Positions 23,725-36,301 are shown, counted from the stretch's first letter. The stretch is 64,000 nucleotides of DNA from Mortierella sp. BCC40632 (GCA_011634665.1 WAEK01000003.1:390501-454500); one strand, 5' to 3'. Program-made: numbers and translations. The notes: generated by a model not told the origin, from the sequence alone.

Positions 23725-25769
23725 ATGGTAAAGGTCCTCAAGGCAAAGGCTCTCTACGACTGTCATGGAGACGAGGAATCAGAGCTTACTTTCTCTGAAG
23801 GCGACATCCTCTTGAATGGTAATGCTCGAGCTGCCAAGCAATCTTTCTTAAAATGGACTGAGGATACAGGATGCGGGATGGTACAGCATCCTTGGCAGAT
23901 GGACTCATCAACCAACAAATTTGGATATTTGTCCCTTTAGTGAAAGAGACCGACGAGGACGGTTGGCTTCACGGTAAATTGGAACGGACAGGAGAAGAGG
24001 GCCTTTTTCCTGACAACTATGTAGAGCTAATCCATACCAAGGTGAGAATCATAGGCAATAGGTCTTTGTTCTTTATCTGTTGCTGTATCGAGCAGGCAAA
24101 TGAATCTATGAGTGATGACATGCCTAACCAACATGGCAGGAGTCAGATCCTCCCGTAGCGCCCCAACTCCCCACAAGATCCACCCCTGTCGTAAAACCAA
24201 AGGGTGTAGTGGCTGAAAAGGTTGTCGAGCCTCCATCTTCCAACAGCGCAAAGCCTGCACTCCCTGCACGACAGAACACCATATCACCGCCCCTGACTAG
24301 TGCCAAGGAAACACATACCCAGCCAAGAGCAGGACCACTGAATAGCCCTGCATCCAACAAAGTTGCACTTCCAGGGTTTGCTGCACGTCCTACTCCTGCG
24401 GCACCACTTAATAGTTCATCTGCAGGAACAAAGAGCATCTCTACACCACCAGCGTTGCCAAAGAGGACCAACACTATCGGAACTGAGGTTCCATCTGCGA
24501 ACCAGGAAGCAGCTGCGAGCCCAGGATTATCAGTTCGGGATAGATTGGCAACAATGCACAACCAGACCGTTCGACCTGTCCCGACTCCCAAGGAATCTCA
24601 GCCTTCTTGGGCGACCAATAAACCCGGACTCAAAGACGGACTTTACAGGAGTGCCTCGACGACTGCAGCGTCTCCACAATCAGCTGCAGGTCGACCGATG
24701 CTTCCACCTAGGAACCAAACAATGAGTCCGCCCACAACAAACATTTCGGATGACTCGAGTGCTAAAAAGCATGATTATCAGGTACCAGACGCATCGGTTC
24801 CAGTACCAAAGTTGACGACATTCTCGCGTCCTCGATCAGCTAGGACTTCCAGAAGCGCATCGGCAAACACATCCCCCAAGCAACCATCGAGCGTAGGAGG
24901 TATCATTCAATCTAGTGGCTCTGTATCATCTACACCACCAACATTACCAGCGCGAACACCCAGCTCTGCTTTGCCTGGATCAGAATCTAGTCCCGCTCGA
25001 TTTGTTCCCGTAGCCTCGAGGTCCATGCCTGAACCGGCAGCATCTCCTCTCCCAGCCATATCTCGGAACGCAAATCCTCTTCCGCTTCCTTCTCGAACTA
25101 ATAATAGCCCGGGCACCAACCCAACCTCCACAGCGCTTGCCTCGGGAATGGCAAACGGTGCCATCTCTCGTTCAGCTGCGCCTAGCTTCTCTCCTAAGCC
25201 CATTATGCACAAGGGCATGAATGGATCAGCAGCAGAGTCGGATTCCCAGTCGACGGGTCCAGCTTTTGGGGTTAAGCTGAATTCAGTCCGGCCAAAACCA
25301 ACCCTCCCAGCGCGGCAAGGATCGACACAGTCTCTCAATACCATTGCCACTCCTTCGACTAATGCCGAGGACAGCATCCACTCCAAGAGCTCCAATTCGC
25401 TATCAACGCCGCCGCCTCTGCCTGCCCGATCCAACACTTTTTCTTCTGCACCTTCTACACCCTTATCGAAAAGTGCGCTAGGAGCGGCAGCATCCCTGAC
25501 GCCCACTGTTCAACGCTCCATATCAGTACGACAGCCTTTGTCCTCTTCAGCAACGACTGCTGCTGCTGCTAAATGGTCCAAACCTGCTACCTACGACGCT
25601 GGTCTAGTTCGACAATGGGGATCAGAGTTACGTGGACATGGCTCTCCTTCCTCCACACCTGAGCCACAGGCCGTCAAGACTGAAGCGCGAAAGCGTTATG
25701 AGGATTTGTTCCGCTCATCCTGCTCAAGTGAGCGTATTGATGGTATCTCTCTCTCTCACTCCCTCTTTA

Positions 25770-25808
<39 letters not shown>

Positions 25809-25979
25809 CTCTCCAGTCTTGATCCTTGCTTATATTCTACTGGCACTAACGTGTTATTTTATTTGCTGCTATTTTGACGGAACGTACCACAGGACACAAA
25901 GTACACGCGATCTATATCCGGAGCCGGCTAGATTCCAAGACTCTGGCCCAAATTTGGTAAGTAAAAAACAGCAACATAC

Positions 25980-26027
<48 letters not shown>

Positions 26028-26260
26028 AAAAAAAAAAAAAAAAAACCCACATGTGACCTATTCATGGAATTCTCACAAAGGCCTTCTCGATTGTTTGGGG
26101 GAAACTCCGATTTTTTAGGAATATGGTAGATGTAGACAAGGCAGGACGACTTACAAAGGCACAGTTTTGTATGGGACTTTACTTAATTGATGAGCGACTT
26201 TCTAGTGGTCTGATTCCGTTGGAAGTGTCAGACGAATTGTGGGTGTCGGTCATGCAGTAG
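23725..26260 (+). CDS. SH3 - proline-rich - EH domain scaffold protein
   Basis: Likely a cortical or endocytic adaptor. Five exons (23725-23818, 23941-24041, 24140-25742, 25893-25956, 26119-26260) give 667 aa. Residues 1-65 are an SH3 domain: ALYDCHGDEESELTF, the conserved DGWLHGKL tryptophan and GLFPDNYVEL. Residues about 66-565 are S/P/T-rich and disordered, with at least seven PxLPxR-like motifs, several followed by NT. The C-terminal roughly 90 residues form an EH domain (YEDLFRSSCSSERIDG, LAQIWNMVDVDKAGRL) with the NPF-pocket Trp kept, and the protein stops right after it. The EF loop is degenerate. Irs4/Tax4 proteins of yeasts carry a similar C-terminal EH domain, but I do not know them to have an N-terminal SH3. 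Function is inferred from domains only. Confidence 0.88.
25979..26044. repeat. (CAA)n then A-run in last intron of SH3-EH gene
   Basis: About 16 CAA triplets followed by about 19 A, inside the 162-nt last intron (25957-26118). In frame it would read poly-Asn then poly-Lys, but splice signals exclude it from the coding sequence. Confidence 0.9.
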
Positions 26261-26853
26261 ACACGAAAAAAGAAATAAAATGTGGCAAGCAGGTGTTGTC
26301 TTGCCTTTTGACTCCTCAGGGACAAGCGTTCGTCGGGATGAGTAAGCGCAGTAGTAGACGGTGCAGGGTTCAGTTCTGTGAGCTATGACTTTATTGAGCA
26401 CCAGTCAACGGTATCACTAGTACTACTAGTAGGGTTGTTTAAGACAAAGAGCGAGGATGCTGACGATAGGAATGATCGACTGATCAAGATGCCATGTTGG
26501 TTACCGGAAGAGAGAGAAAGAAAGAAAGAGGGTAAGAGAGTGACATGTGCTCATGGGAATGTAGCGAATGAAGACCAGAACATGATTAAACTCTCTTTAC
26601 TGTGGGAAACTGAACGCGATGTGACTCGCTCCAGAGGACTGTATTACACCATTTTCTCCACCCGCTCTTCGTTCTCCGTTCTTCGTTCCCTCTCTCTTTC
26701 GCACCCATCTCCCCATTCTCATTAACTTTTTCCTCATCTCTGTCAACTTCTCTCGTCATCGTAGTAGCCCAGCACTCTACTTTCCGTACTCCCTCCCTAC
26801 CTCCTTTTTTATTGTTGTTATTTTTGTTGTTGTTTTCTCTCTACTGATACGCC
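26261..26853. promoter_or_regulatory. 5-oxoprolinase upstream region
   Basis: 593 bp. Contains a CTACTAGTAG palindrome at 26423-26432, a pyrimidine-rich leader from about 26640 to 26835 and T/G runs just before the ATG, which sits in a good context (cgccATGgc). No TATA box recognised. Confidence 0.45.
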
Positions 26854-27361
26854 ATGGCTTCTAGTCCCACCAAAGAGGGTGTCCGCGTCTGTATCGATCG
26901 TGGTGGAACCTTTACGGATTGTGTTGCCTCGATCCCTGTCCCTGTCTCGGAGCAGTTCCCCTCTGGACGCAAAGAAATTGTTGTCAAGCTCCTTTCCGTC
27001 GATCCCAGTAACTACCCAGATGCTCCACGCGAGGGTATTCGTCGTATTCTCGAAATCGCCACCGGCAAGTCCCATCCGCGCGACAAGCCAGTCGCCACTG
27101 ACCAACTTGGTAAGAGAGGAAAAAAAAAAATCGCTCCGTTTTTCTTGTATTCTTCCAAGCAAAAAATGCCTGCATACTGACTAAACCTCAATCTCACATC
27201 TCCTTGTCAATGAATACCTTTTTTTTTTACCCCCACGCTGCTGGGTGCCCTTTATTAGAGTCTATTCGGATGGGAACCACCGTTGCCACGAATGCACTTT
27301 TGGAGAGAAAGGGCGAACGCTGCGCATTACTAATCACCAAGGGATTCAAGGTAGGGATATG

Positions 27362-27401
<40 letters not shown>

Positions 27402-27960
27402 CTTTAGCTCCAGTACTTTCTAGCTCGAGATGTCTTCTTTGTCTTCTTTTCTCACCCGTCCCGTGTTTGTATTCATGCAAACCTACAGTGGGGTAGAACC
27501 TCTGACTAATCATCTCCCTCTACCTTACTTTGATCGTCTTCCTTCCTTCCTCTTCCCCCCCTTTTTCCTTTTACTCTCGTGAATTAGGATCTGCTGTTGA
27601 TCGGTATGACTTCGGTCCGTGCGGACATGCACCTTTTGCCATCCCTTCCCTTTTTTTTTTTTTTTTTTTTTCCTGCTTTGCTTTCATTGTTGTTTTTTTT
27701 CCTATGTGTCTCAATGGTCATCAAGAACGAGAGTGCAGGCCATAATACCTTGTCAACGTTGATGTGTAAACAAACAAACAAACAAAAAAAAAAAAAAAAA
27801 GGCAACCAGTCCAGACCCAAGATTTTTGACCTTTCAATCACAAAGCCTGATGTCCTTTATCAGGCTGTGGTGGAGGTGGAAGAGAGGTAAATCAATCTTT
27901 TCAATCTTTTTTTTTTATACTGTTTCCATGTCTAATATGGTAGAGTTGTTAATTTTTGAA

Positions 27961-27991
<31 letters not shown>

Positions 27992-30900
27992 GACACTGGT
28001 CGGATACACTTCAAGTCCCATGGGAATTGTCGAGGATGTTGATCCAAATGATCCTTCGTTTGTCAAGGGAATCTCGGGAGAATATGTCCATGTGTTGCAA
28101 AAGCCAGGTTCGTTGTGATTCTATTAGAGCTGAGATCCATCTGCGCGTGGCAACGGGGAATGTAAATAGCAGAGTCGGAGAACTAATACCGGATCGTCAT
28201 TCTCTCTCCCTCTCTCTCTTTTCTTTTTCCCCAGATTTGGGCGTTATCAGAAAACAGCTCCAGGAATTGTACAGTCAAGGATTCCGGAGTCTTGCCGTCT
28301 GTCTTCTCCACTCTTATACTTTTGTCGACCATGAGCAGGCGATTGGCGCGATTGCACAGGAGATTGGCTTCACACACCTCTCGCTCTCGTCATCAATCAT
28401 GCCCATGATCAAGTTGGTTCCCCGTGGTACCTCTGCCACAGCAGATGCCTACTTGACACCATGCATCAAGACCTATATCGATGGATTCGTGAGCGGCTTT
28501 GATGAGAATTTGACCAAGAATGTTGACCTCCAGTTCATGCAAAGTGATGGTGGACTTGTCCCTGTGGACCGGTTTTCGGGACTAAGGGCCATCTTGTCGG
28601 GCCCTGCTGGAGGCGTGGTTGGTTATGGCATGACAGCATACGACTCCAAGAGCGACATCCCAGTGATTGGTTTCGACATGGGAGGCACCAGTACAGATGT
28701 TTCACGTTTCAGTGGAAAATATGAACATGTCTTTGAGACGACAACCGCAGGCGTGACCGTCCAGGCACCTCAGTTGGATATCAACACAGTTGCGGCAGGT
28801 GGTGGTTCCATGTTGTTCTTTAGGAACGGAACCTTTGTTGTGGGTCCTGAGAGTGCTTCTGCTCATCCAGGTCCTGCCTGTTATCGCAAGGGAGGTCCTT
28901 TGACCGTGACCGATGCCAACTTGGTTCTTGGAAGATTGAACCCAGATTACTTCCCCAAGATCTTTGGACCTAACGAGGACGAAAGTCTGGATATTGTGGT
29001 CGCACGAGCCAAGTTTGAGGCCTTGACCAAGGAGATTAACGAGTACATGACCAAAGATAAGGCCGAGCATGGTGCCTCGTGGACTCCGATGAGCATTGAT
29101 GAAGTCGCTTATGGGTAAGTGATTATTGAACAGGATACTTTCCACATACCGTTTACCAATGACTAGATTACCTGTTTGGCTAACGAGTCGTCAATCTGTT
29201 GAATCATCCCTTCAGCTTCATCAAGGTGGCGAACGAGACCATGTGCCGTCCCATCCGCGCGCTGACAGAGGCCAAGGGACATGATGCTTCTAAGCATATC
29301 CTATCGGTCTTTGGCGGTGCTGGTGGCCAGCATGCATGCGCCATTGCACGCGCACTAGGCATCTCGAGCATCTATGTCCACAAGTATGCCTCTGTCCTGT
29401 CTGCTTATGGCCTGTCCCTTGCGGATGTTGTCTACGAGTCTCAGGAGCCTAGCTCAGAAACACTCTCACCAAAGTCGTTGCCTAGTCTGAAGGAGCGGAT
29501 CAATTACCTTGCTTCCGTCTGTCGAAAGGAACTTGAACGTCAGGGTTTTGATCAGAAGCATATCGAGTACGAGATCTACTTGAACCTTCGATACAATGGA
29601 ACTGATTGCGCCTTGATGACCCTCAAACCCAAGGATGACCAGGACTGGGACTTTGCCGGTGCATTTGTGAACAACTACAAGTACGAGTTTGGCTTTTCTC
29701 TTCCTGACCGAGACATTATTGTCGATGATATTCGTATTCGAGGCATTGGAAAGTCAGATCAATCGATTCAGACGCCAGTGGTGGACGAAATGGCAACCTT
29801 GAAGCCAGTTCCTGTGGACACGAGCAAGGCTGAAGGTGTGACCAGTATTTATTTTGATGAAGGACGGAATGACAAGACGCCGATCTATCTTTTGGAGAAG
29901 CTTGCTCCAGGCACCACCGTCTCTGGCCCCTCGATCATCATGGACGCCAACTCTGCGATTTTGGTGCAGCCCTTCTGCTCCGCACTCGTGACCTCCAACA
30001 CAGTTGTGATCAAGATTGGAGATAACCAAAAATCCAAGATGACAACCGAGATGGATCCCATCATGTTGGCCGTGTTTGGAAACCGATTCATGTCGATTGC
30101 GGAACAAATGGGTCGGACCCTGCAAAAGACGGCCATCAGCACTAACATCAAAGAACGTCTCGATTTCTCTTGTGCGCTGTTTGGACCTGACGGAGGCTTG
30201 GTTGCAAATGCACCTCACATCCCTGTGCATCTGGGATCGCTTTCGCATGCGGTTCAATACCAGATGGCGTATTACAAGGGTAATATCCAAGAAGGAGATG
30301 TGATTATGACGAACCACCCAGCCGCAGGAGGAAGTCATTTGCCCGATATCACCATCATCACACCTGTCTTTAACGAAGGAAAGATTGTATTCTTTGTGGC
30401 CTCGAGAGGTCACCATGCCGATATTGGAGGTATTCTTCCTGGTTCGATGCCACCCAATTCCAAGGAGCTCTTCCAGGAAGGTGCTGCCATTCGATCCTTC
30501 AAGCTTGTGTCCAAGGGTCACTTTGATCTCGAAGGCTTGACCCGACTCTTGGTGGATGAGCCAGCCAAGTATCCAGGCTGCAGTGGAACGCGTTGCCTCC
30601 GTGACAATGTCTCTGACCTGAAGGCTCAAGTGGCAGCGAATCACAAGGGTATTTCTCTTGTCAAGGGATTGATTGCGGAATATGGTCTGGATGTGGTTCA
30701 GGCGTATATGATGCATATCCGTAAGAATGCCGAGATGGCCGTCCGAGATTTGCTCAAGGGTGCTCTCAAGCGTTCTCATGGTCAAGACCTTATCGCGACC
30801 GACTTTATGGATGATGGTAGTCGAATTAGTCTTCGAATCCGGATTAATGGTCAAGATGGATCGGCTGTGTTTGACTTTTCGGGAACAAGTGAAGAAGTGT

Positions 30901-32022
30901 ATGGAAACTGCAATGCTCCCGCCTCTGTAACGCATTCGGCCATTATTTATTGTTTGCGTTGTATGGTGGCGATGGACATTCCTTTGAACCAAGGTTGTCT
31001 GACCCCTGTTGACATCCGAATTCCTGAAAAGTCTATGCTGGCCCCCTCGGAGACAGCGGCGGTCGTGGGAGGAAATGTTTTGGTGTCGCAACGTCTTGTG
31101 GATGTGATCTTGAAGGCCTTTGAAGCCTGTGGAGCATCCCAGGGATGTATGAACAATCTGACCTTTGGCGTGGGTGGCAAATCAGTGGATCTGGAGACGG
31201 GTGAGACCAAGGTGGTGGAGGGTTGGGGATACTATGAGACGATTGGTGGTGGTGCCGGTGCAGGACCCACCTGGTATGGACAAAGTGGTGTTCATACGGT
31301 AAGTGAGCCATTCGTTGCTGCTGCTGTTGTTGTTGTTGTTGTTGTTTCTTTGACTATGAGTACTCTCATATTTTGGTGCGTGTGAATGAGTAAGAAAGAA
31401 GGAAGAAAGAGAGAGAGAAAGACTAATACGCGCTTTGAAATTTGGGAATATCCTCTAGCACATGACCAACACACGAATTACAGACCCCGAGATCTTGGAG
31501 AGACGGTACCCTGTTATCCTTCGCGAGTTTTGCCATCGCAAAGGATCGGGTGGCCAGGGACTTCATCCAGGAGGTGAAGGACTTGTTCGAGATATTGAAT
31601 TCCTTGAGCCAATGGAGGTCTCCATCCTGAGTGAGCGACGTGTCTTCCAACCCTACGGAATGGCGGGAGGAGGACCTGGATTGTCAGGCAAGAATTTGTG
31701 GGTCCAAAAGCGATGGCATCGCAAGAGTGATGGAACGTTATTGGCAAGCGTTGCCGAAGAGAAGGAGGCACGAACTCGGGGAGATATCGAAACGGTCTAT
31801 CGGACCGTAAATTTGTCGGGCAAGAATACGGCCAATGTCAAGGCAGGCGATCGGTTAGTGATCTCGACCCCTGGAGGAGGCGCTTGGGGATCTGTGGAGG
31901 CAACGGCGACTACGGAGAATAAGGTCACGGGAGGCGTACAGGGTCATGCGGGGCAGTTGAGGCAAACGTTTACCAAAGGAAGCGTCAATGAGTACCAGGC
32001 GCTGCAAGAGGCCAGTGTGTAA
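26854..32022 (+). CDS. OXP1: 5-oxoprolinase (ATP-hydrolysing), hydantoinase A/B fusion
   Basis: Converts 5-oxo-L-proline plus ATP and water to L-glutamate, closing the gamma-glutamyl (glutathione) cycle in the cytosol. Eight exons (26854-27109, 27259-27350, 27588-27603, 27802-27886, 28016-28107, 28235-29114, 29216-31298, 31459-32022) give about 1355 aa, slightly longer than yeast Oxp1. The order is HyuA N-domain ([13 protein letters not shown]), HyuA core ([19 protein letters not shown]), then HyuB ([19 protein letters not shown] block, [16 protein letters not shown]). Exon 3 is only 16 nt. Introns hold T tracts of up to 39 nt. The TCAAG acceptor before [10 protein letters not shown] is the least certain junction. 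A 445-codon antisense frame opposite exon 7 is taken as a shadow. Confidence 0.95.
27363..27401. repeat. T39 homopolymer in 5-oxoprolinase intron
   Basis: Immediately 3' of the donor of the second intron, rather than next to the acceptor. One of the longest single-base runs in the window. Confidence 0.95.
31317..31346. repeat. (TTG/CTG)n tract in last 5-oxoprolinase intron
   Basis: Ten GTT/GCT triplets just after the donor. They encode poly-Val/Ala if read through, but the HyuB domain continues cleanly at the acceptor CTCTAG before CACATGACC, so it is intronic. Confidence 0.85.
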
Positions 32023-33625
32023 GGACAGTGTAGTATTTTGTTTGTAAGAGTAGACCAAACAAGTCGTCCCAATCTACCTATCTTCACTTGTTGTCAAGAA
32101 ACAGGAAAGTAAAAATAAGGTTTTTTCTTGTAGAGTTTGACATTCTGGGGGGGGTGAGAAAGGAAAGAGAGAGAGACAGAGGAAGAGAGAGAGAGAGAGA
32201 GGAAAGAAAGAAGAAAGAAAGAAAAGAGAGGGGATAAGAGGAAAGGGGGTGAATGTTTATGCGCGTGGTTCCTGTCCTCTGGGCCTGGGTTTGAATGGAC
32301 AAAAACAAAAGTGCGCTGTTTATTTTTTCAAAAAAGCTGGACATTTTTGTTGGTGCTTTTGCTGGCTAAAACTGGTTCCGGAGACCGGTTGAAAAAGAAA
32401 GAAAGAAAAAGGTCCTGGATTGATCGGAGGCTCATTTTTTTTTTTTTTTATTTTGCATGCTATGGAGAGGGGGAGGGGTGGAGGTAGATCGAATCAAAGG
32501 AAACGGGATCCAGGTCCAAAGGATGCATTCCGAATGGAAAAGGAAGGTGAAAGTGTCTGCGGGAAAAGAGACGAGCCGAGGTTCCAAGGGCAAAAAAAAA
32601 AAAAATCAGTGGCGAATGGCGGGAGTTGGCGGACAATGAGCATTCCTCAAGACAAACGTGGCAAAGACCTCTGCGGAAGAAAGAAGGGAACGAGAGAAAA
32701 GCTTTTGTCTAAATCCAATTAGTATTGACACCTTGCCCGACTCTTTCTTTCTTATTTTTTTTTCTCCCTCTCTTTTCCCCTAGTTTGTCGCTGGCTAAAA
32801 GCTTTTTTTTTCTCTTTCTTTCTTCTATCCTAGTGGAGAGAGCAAAGAAGCAAATATGTAGAGCGATAGTTGTGGTTCTGGGCTTTGGCTCACAAGACAA
32901 GCAGACGCGAAGGGTCTAGTTTATATTTTTTTTTTTTTTTTTGTGCACGCATGTGGATCGTGATCAATGGACTATTCGTGTAAGTAAAAGGTGCATCCCA
33001 AGGCAATTGTTGGACCGATGGGCGTTGCTCCATTTGGAGGCGTTAAGAGTACAAAGGAAGGGGCCCGTGTGTGGTCTGAAAGGGTGCCCGCCTCTTTTGA
33101 AGGGTGAGACGCTCTCTCCCCATGATTGGAGCATAGACCTTACAGCTCTAGATCAAGGAGTAGGGGGAGAAGAGCTATTCTTCTTCTACAACTTCCAAAA
33201 AAAAAAAAAAAAAAAAAAAAATGCTTGGTGTGAAGGCAGCACAAGAAGCGGGCACATGGTATTGGTCATCTCACGATACATGAAGCAGCATGCAGTTTCT
33301 TTTGGCCCAGCAGAAAAGATTTATTTCTGCGCAGTGATCTCAAACGAGTTGGTTTTTGCAGCAGCATGCAGCAAGGAGGAGGAAGATGAGGAAGGAGAGG
33401 GGTAGGGAGTATGGGGAGGAGGAGGAAGAGGAGGAGGGGGGACAAGGGCTGAAGGGACATCTGCCAAGAAGTCGAAAGAGCAGGAAAAAAAACAGTTACT
33501 CTGGAAGCGGATTCACACTTACTGCCTACATGTTCTAACAAGTCAATAGTCTTTAAAAAAAAAAATAGAATTCGCGTTTTCTTTCCAGGAGAAAGTAGGA
33601 GAAGGAAACCCCGGGTAGGATAGAA

Positions 33626-33728
<103 letters not shown>

Positions 33729-34235
33729 GAGGAGCAAAAGTAAAGTGGCATAGGGGAGAGAAGGAAGAGGAGGCGCATGGAGAAAGAGTCTTCTGGGAGA
33801 GAGCCAGGTGGATTCGAACTATAGGGTCCATACAGACCTGCGAACAAGTGGTTTTCTTTTTTGGGCGAGGGTACCTGCACTAAGGCCTTATTATTGATGG
33901 CGAAAAAAAAAAAAAAAAAAAAGATGGTTCAAGATGCGATGCGCATGGCAAGTGGGATATGAATAGATCTCGGCTGGCGAAGGAGCAGAGCCAGAACAGA
34001 GGACTGAACCTCGTAAGGACAAGGATGCTGTTGTACTTGCCAGGCGATACTTTCCCTGCCCTACCTATTCCCGTTTTCATTGAAGGTGGAGGGGGAGGAT
34101 GCGTGCCTTTGTGTGTATGTGTGTGTGTGTTTGTGCGTGTGTGTTGTGTGTGCTTTTTCTGGGTTCGCAGAAGCTTGCATTGCATGGCCGCCACTCGAGA
34201 GAGAAAGGGGAAAGGGGAGGAGTGTGGGTGCCCGA

Positions 34236-34273
34236 GCTTTTTGGCCATGCTTTTTGGCCATGCTCTTTGGCCC
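34236..34273. repeat. 13-bp tandem repeat (GCTTTTTGGCCAT), about 2.9 copies
   Basis: Two exact copies and one partial copy (GCTCTTTGGCC). Followed directly by short CCTTG and CCATG pentamer repeats to about 34320. Confidence 0.85.
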
Positions 34274-35389
34274 TGAGGCTGGATGTGCCTTGCCTCGCCT
34301 TGCCTTGCCATGCCATGCTCTGTTCTCTGTTCGAAGAAGGTCCTGTCAATTTGCTTTTGGGGTCATTCCTTTGGCTTTGTCCAACCGCCACCCAGCATGT
34401 CAGCAGAGCTGAATTTGCAAAGGACAACTTTCAAAAAAAAAAAAAGATTCCGAACAATGGGCCGTCCGAGAAACGAGAGAAAGTGAGGGAAAAAATATAT
34501 GGGCTGATTGCTGTTGAATTCAACATGGTGCGACCCTTCAGCTGCATTTCTTCTCCGGATTCAGGCCAAAAGTCGAAAAAAAAAGAAAATACCCTAGATA
34601 GAGGTATCTGCCATTTTCAGAGCCAGAGACATTGTGGGGGACGGAAAGAGACATAGATAAAGAGAGAGAAAGAGAGAAAGAGAGAGGGAGGGAGAGAGGG
34701 AGAGAAGGGAACGGAATGAAGGTAAATGCCCACAGCTACTGTTGATCCCAGAGAGCGGAGGAGGGTGCCATGATGCAATGGATCACATCAAGCATTGAGA
34801 TTCATATAAAATCGGCTTTATTACACTAACAGAATAAGAGGGTTGGATGTGCACTAGCCAAGGCAAAGACCAGGGGCAGGGCGTGGGCTGTTTTTTTTTT
34901 CCAAAGAAGACATGAAACGAACATACGCCCAAATTATCCTTCTCTTGGCACGAGCCGGGGTGAAGGATGTGTGGCGAGAATGAGATTGTCTCTTGGGACC
35001 TTTGGACCAGCCCTTTTTTTTCTTCTGTCCCCATTCGGGGGGACCCTTTTGAACCGAACAGGGTTGAGACATGGAAGAATGTTATTACGGGGAAGGAGGA
35101 GTTGTACTGAATTACGATTACTAACGATTGGAAAAGAAAAAAAAAAAAGCACAACGCATGGGCGGTGACTAGGAAGGAGATGAGCTATAGATACACAAGA
35201 AAGTTGGTCCTGCGCAGACAAACGGGGTGAGAGTGTTGTTCAAAGACGCAGGGGGGAGGAAGAGGTGTGGAGAGAGAGAGAGTGAGAGAGAGAGAACGGC
35301 GCGCGGGCATGAGAGGGAGAGGTGTAACATCCTTCGGAAAGGAGGATGACGAAAGGCATCCCTTGCGTCGCTATCCTTTTCATCGTTCT

Positions 35390-36301
35390 TTAGAAACCGA
35401 TGGGCAGCTCGGTACCAAGGGCAGGGAGGTCGCGGACCACTTGCTTGCCCTTGAGCGACGACGTCGTGTCAATCGAATGGCTGGGTGAATGACGTGGGGA
35501 GGAGGCAACCGAAGAGGAAGAGCCATGGTCGTCATCATCCATCATCAGATCGGGAACCTCTTCCCGTGAAGGTGAGGATGGTCCTGAGGACATGAGAGAC
35601 CCAATTGAGTCGGACAGAGCATCGGCAAGGTCATCCTGATTGCTCTCTGTCAAGTACGACACCTGGACAGGCCTCTTCTCGGCTTCCTTTGAAGACACTT
35701 GCGGAAGCTGACTGAAGCGGAAGGAAGAGATCGTATGGCGCTTAATCTTGCTGGACGCAGGCGAGAACATCTCTGGACTAATGGTCGAAGCCGCCGAGAG
35801 GAAGGTCCGAACCCGCTCCGGCGGTGTGTCGATGATGGTATTGAAGTAATCTTCGTCGTTGTCGATAAAGTGATCTCGATAACCCTTCTCAAGTGGTGTA
35901 GGCGGCACGAATGCACCTTGTTCGTTCACAGAGAAGAGCTGGATGGCCTGCTTCTCCTGCTCCTTCTTTTCCTTCTCAGCGGCCTTCTCAGCAGCCTTTT
36001 CCAGCTGGCGCTGCTTGCGCTGGGGCGAAGCTGTGAAGATGGACGACATACGCTTCGTTTTAGTCGATGTCTCTTGCTCCTCTTCCTCCTCCTCTACAGA
36101 AGAAGCTGAGGACGAGGGCGAAGCCGAACCGGCTGCGGGATCGTCAAGGGAAGAAGCAGAGGAACTGTTGGCGGGTATAGGGTGAGCGATGGTATGTCTC
36201 TTAGATGAACTGTTCGAAAAGATGGTCTTGATGGACGAGAACCCACGGCGGGGCTTCACAGCAGCCGAGTCCATTGGGGAGATGACCTGTGCTGAGGACA
36301 T
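35390..36301 (-). CDS. Orphan Ser-rich protein, 303 aa, intronless
   Basis: Single open frame starting MSSAQVISPM (ATG at 36301) and ending with TAA at 35390. Not recognised. It is rich in Ser, Glu and Asp, with an N-terminal basic segment (RGFSSIKTIFSNSSSKRHTI), a poly-Glu run, a K/E helix (EKAAEKAAEKEKKEQEKQ), an aromatic/acidic middle (YRDHFIDNDEDYFNTIID) and acidic Ser clusters near the end. The motif KRHTI occurs twice, both times in a basic Ser-rich setting, which could be a kinase or 14-3-3 site. Codon use is GC-rich in third positions and free of homopolymers, unlike the flanking DNA, which supports a real gene. Probably lineage-specific and mostly disordered. Confidence 0.72.
   Translation of the reverse strand: MSSAQVISPMDSAAVKPRRGFSSIKTIFSNSSSKRHTIAHPIPANSSSASSLDDPAAGSASPSSSASSVEEEEEEQETSTKTKRMSSIFTASPQRKQRQLEKAAEKAAEKEKKEQEKQAIQLFSVNEQGAFVPPTPLEKGYRDHFIDNDEDYFNTIIDTPPERVRTFLSAASTISPEMFSPASSKIKRHTISSFRFSQLPQVSSKEAEKRPVQVSYLTESNQDDLADALSDSIGSLMSSGPSSPSREEVPDLMMDDDDHGSSSSVASSPRHSPSHSIDTTSSLKGKQVVRDLPALGTELPIGF

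Noticed and set aside
29754..31091. 445-codon minus-strand frame opposite 5-oxoprolinase
   Set aside because: The plus strand is a near-perfect HyuB domain; the antisense product is low in hydrophobic core, rich in His/Arg, and is a codon-bias shadow.
33790..33900. tRNA-like B-box (GTTCGAATCC) on minus near 33800-33815
   Set aside because: No T-stem pairing around the loop, no A-box or acceptor stem at a suitable distance.
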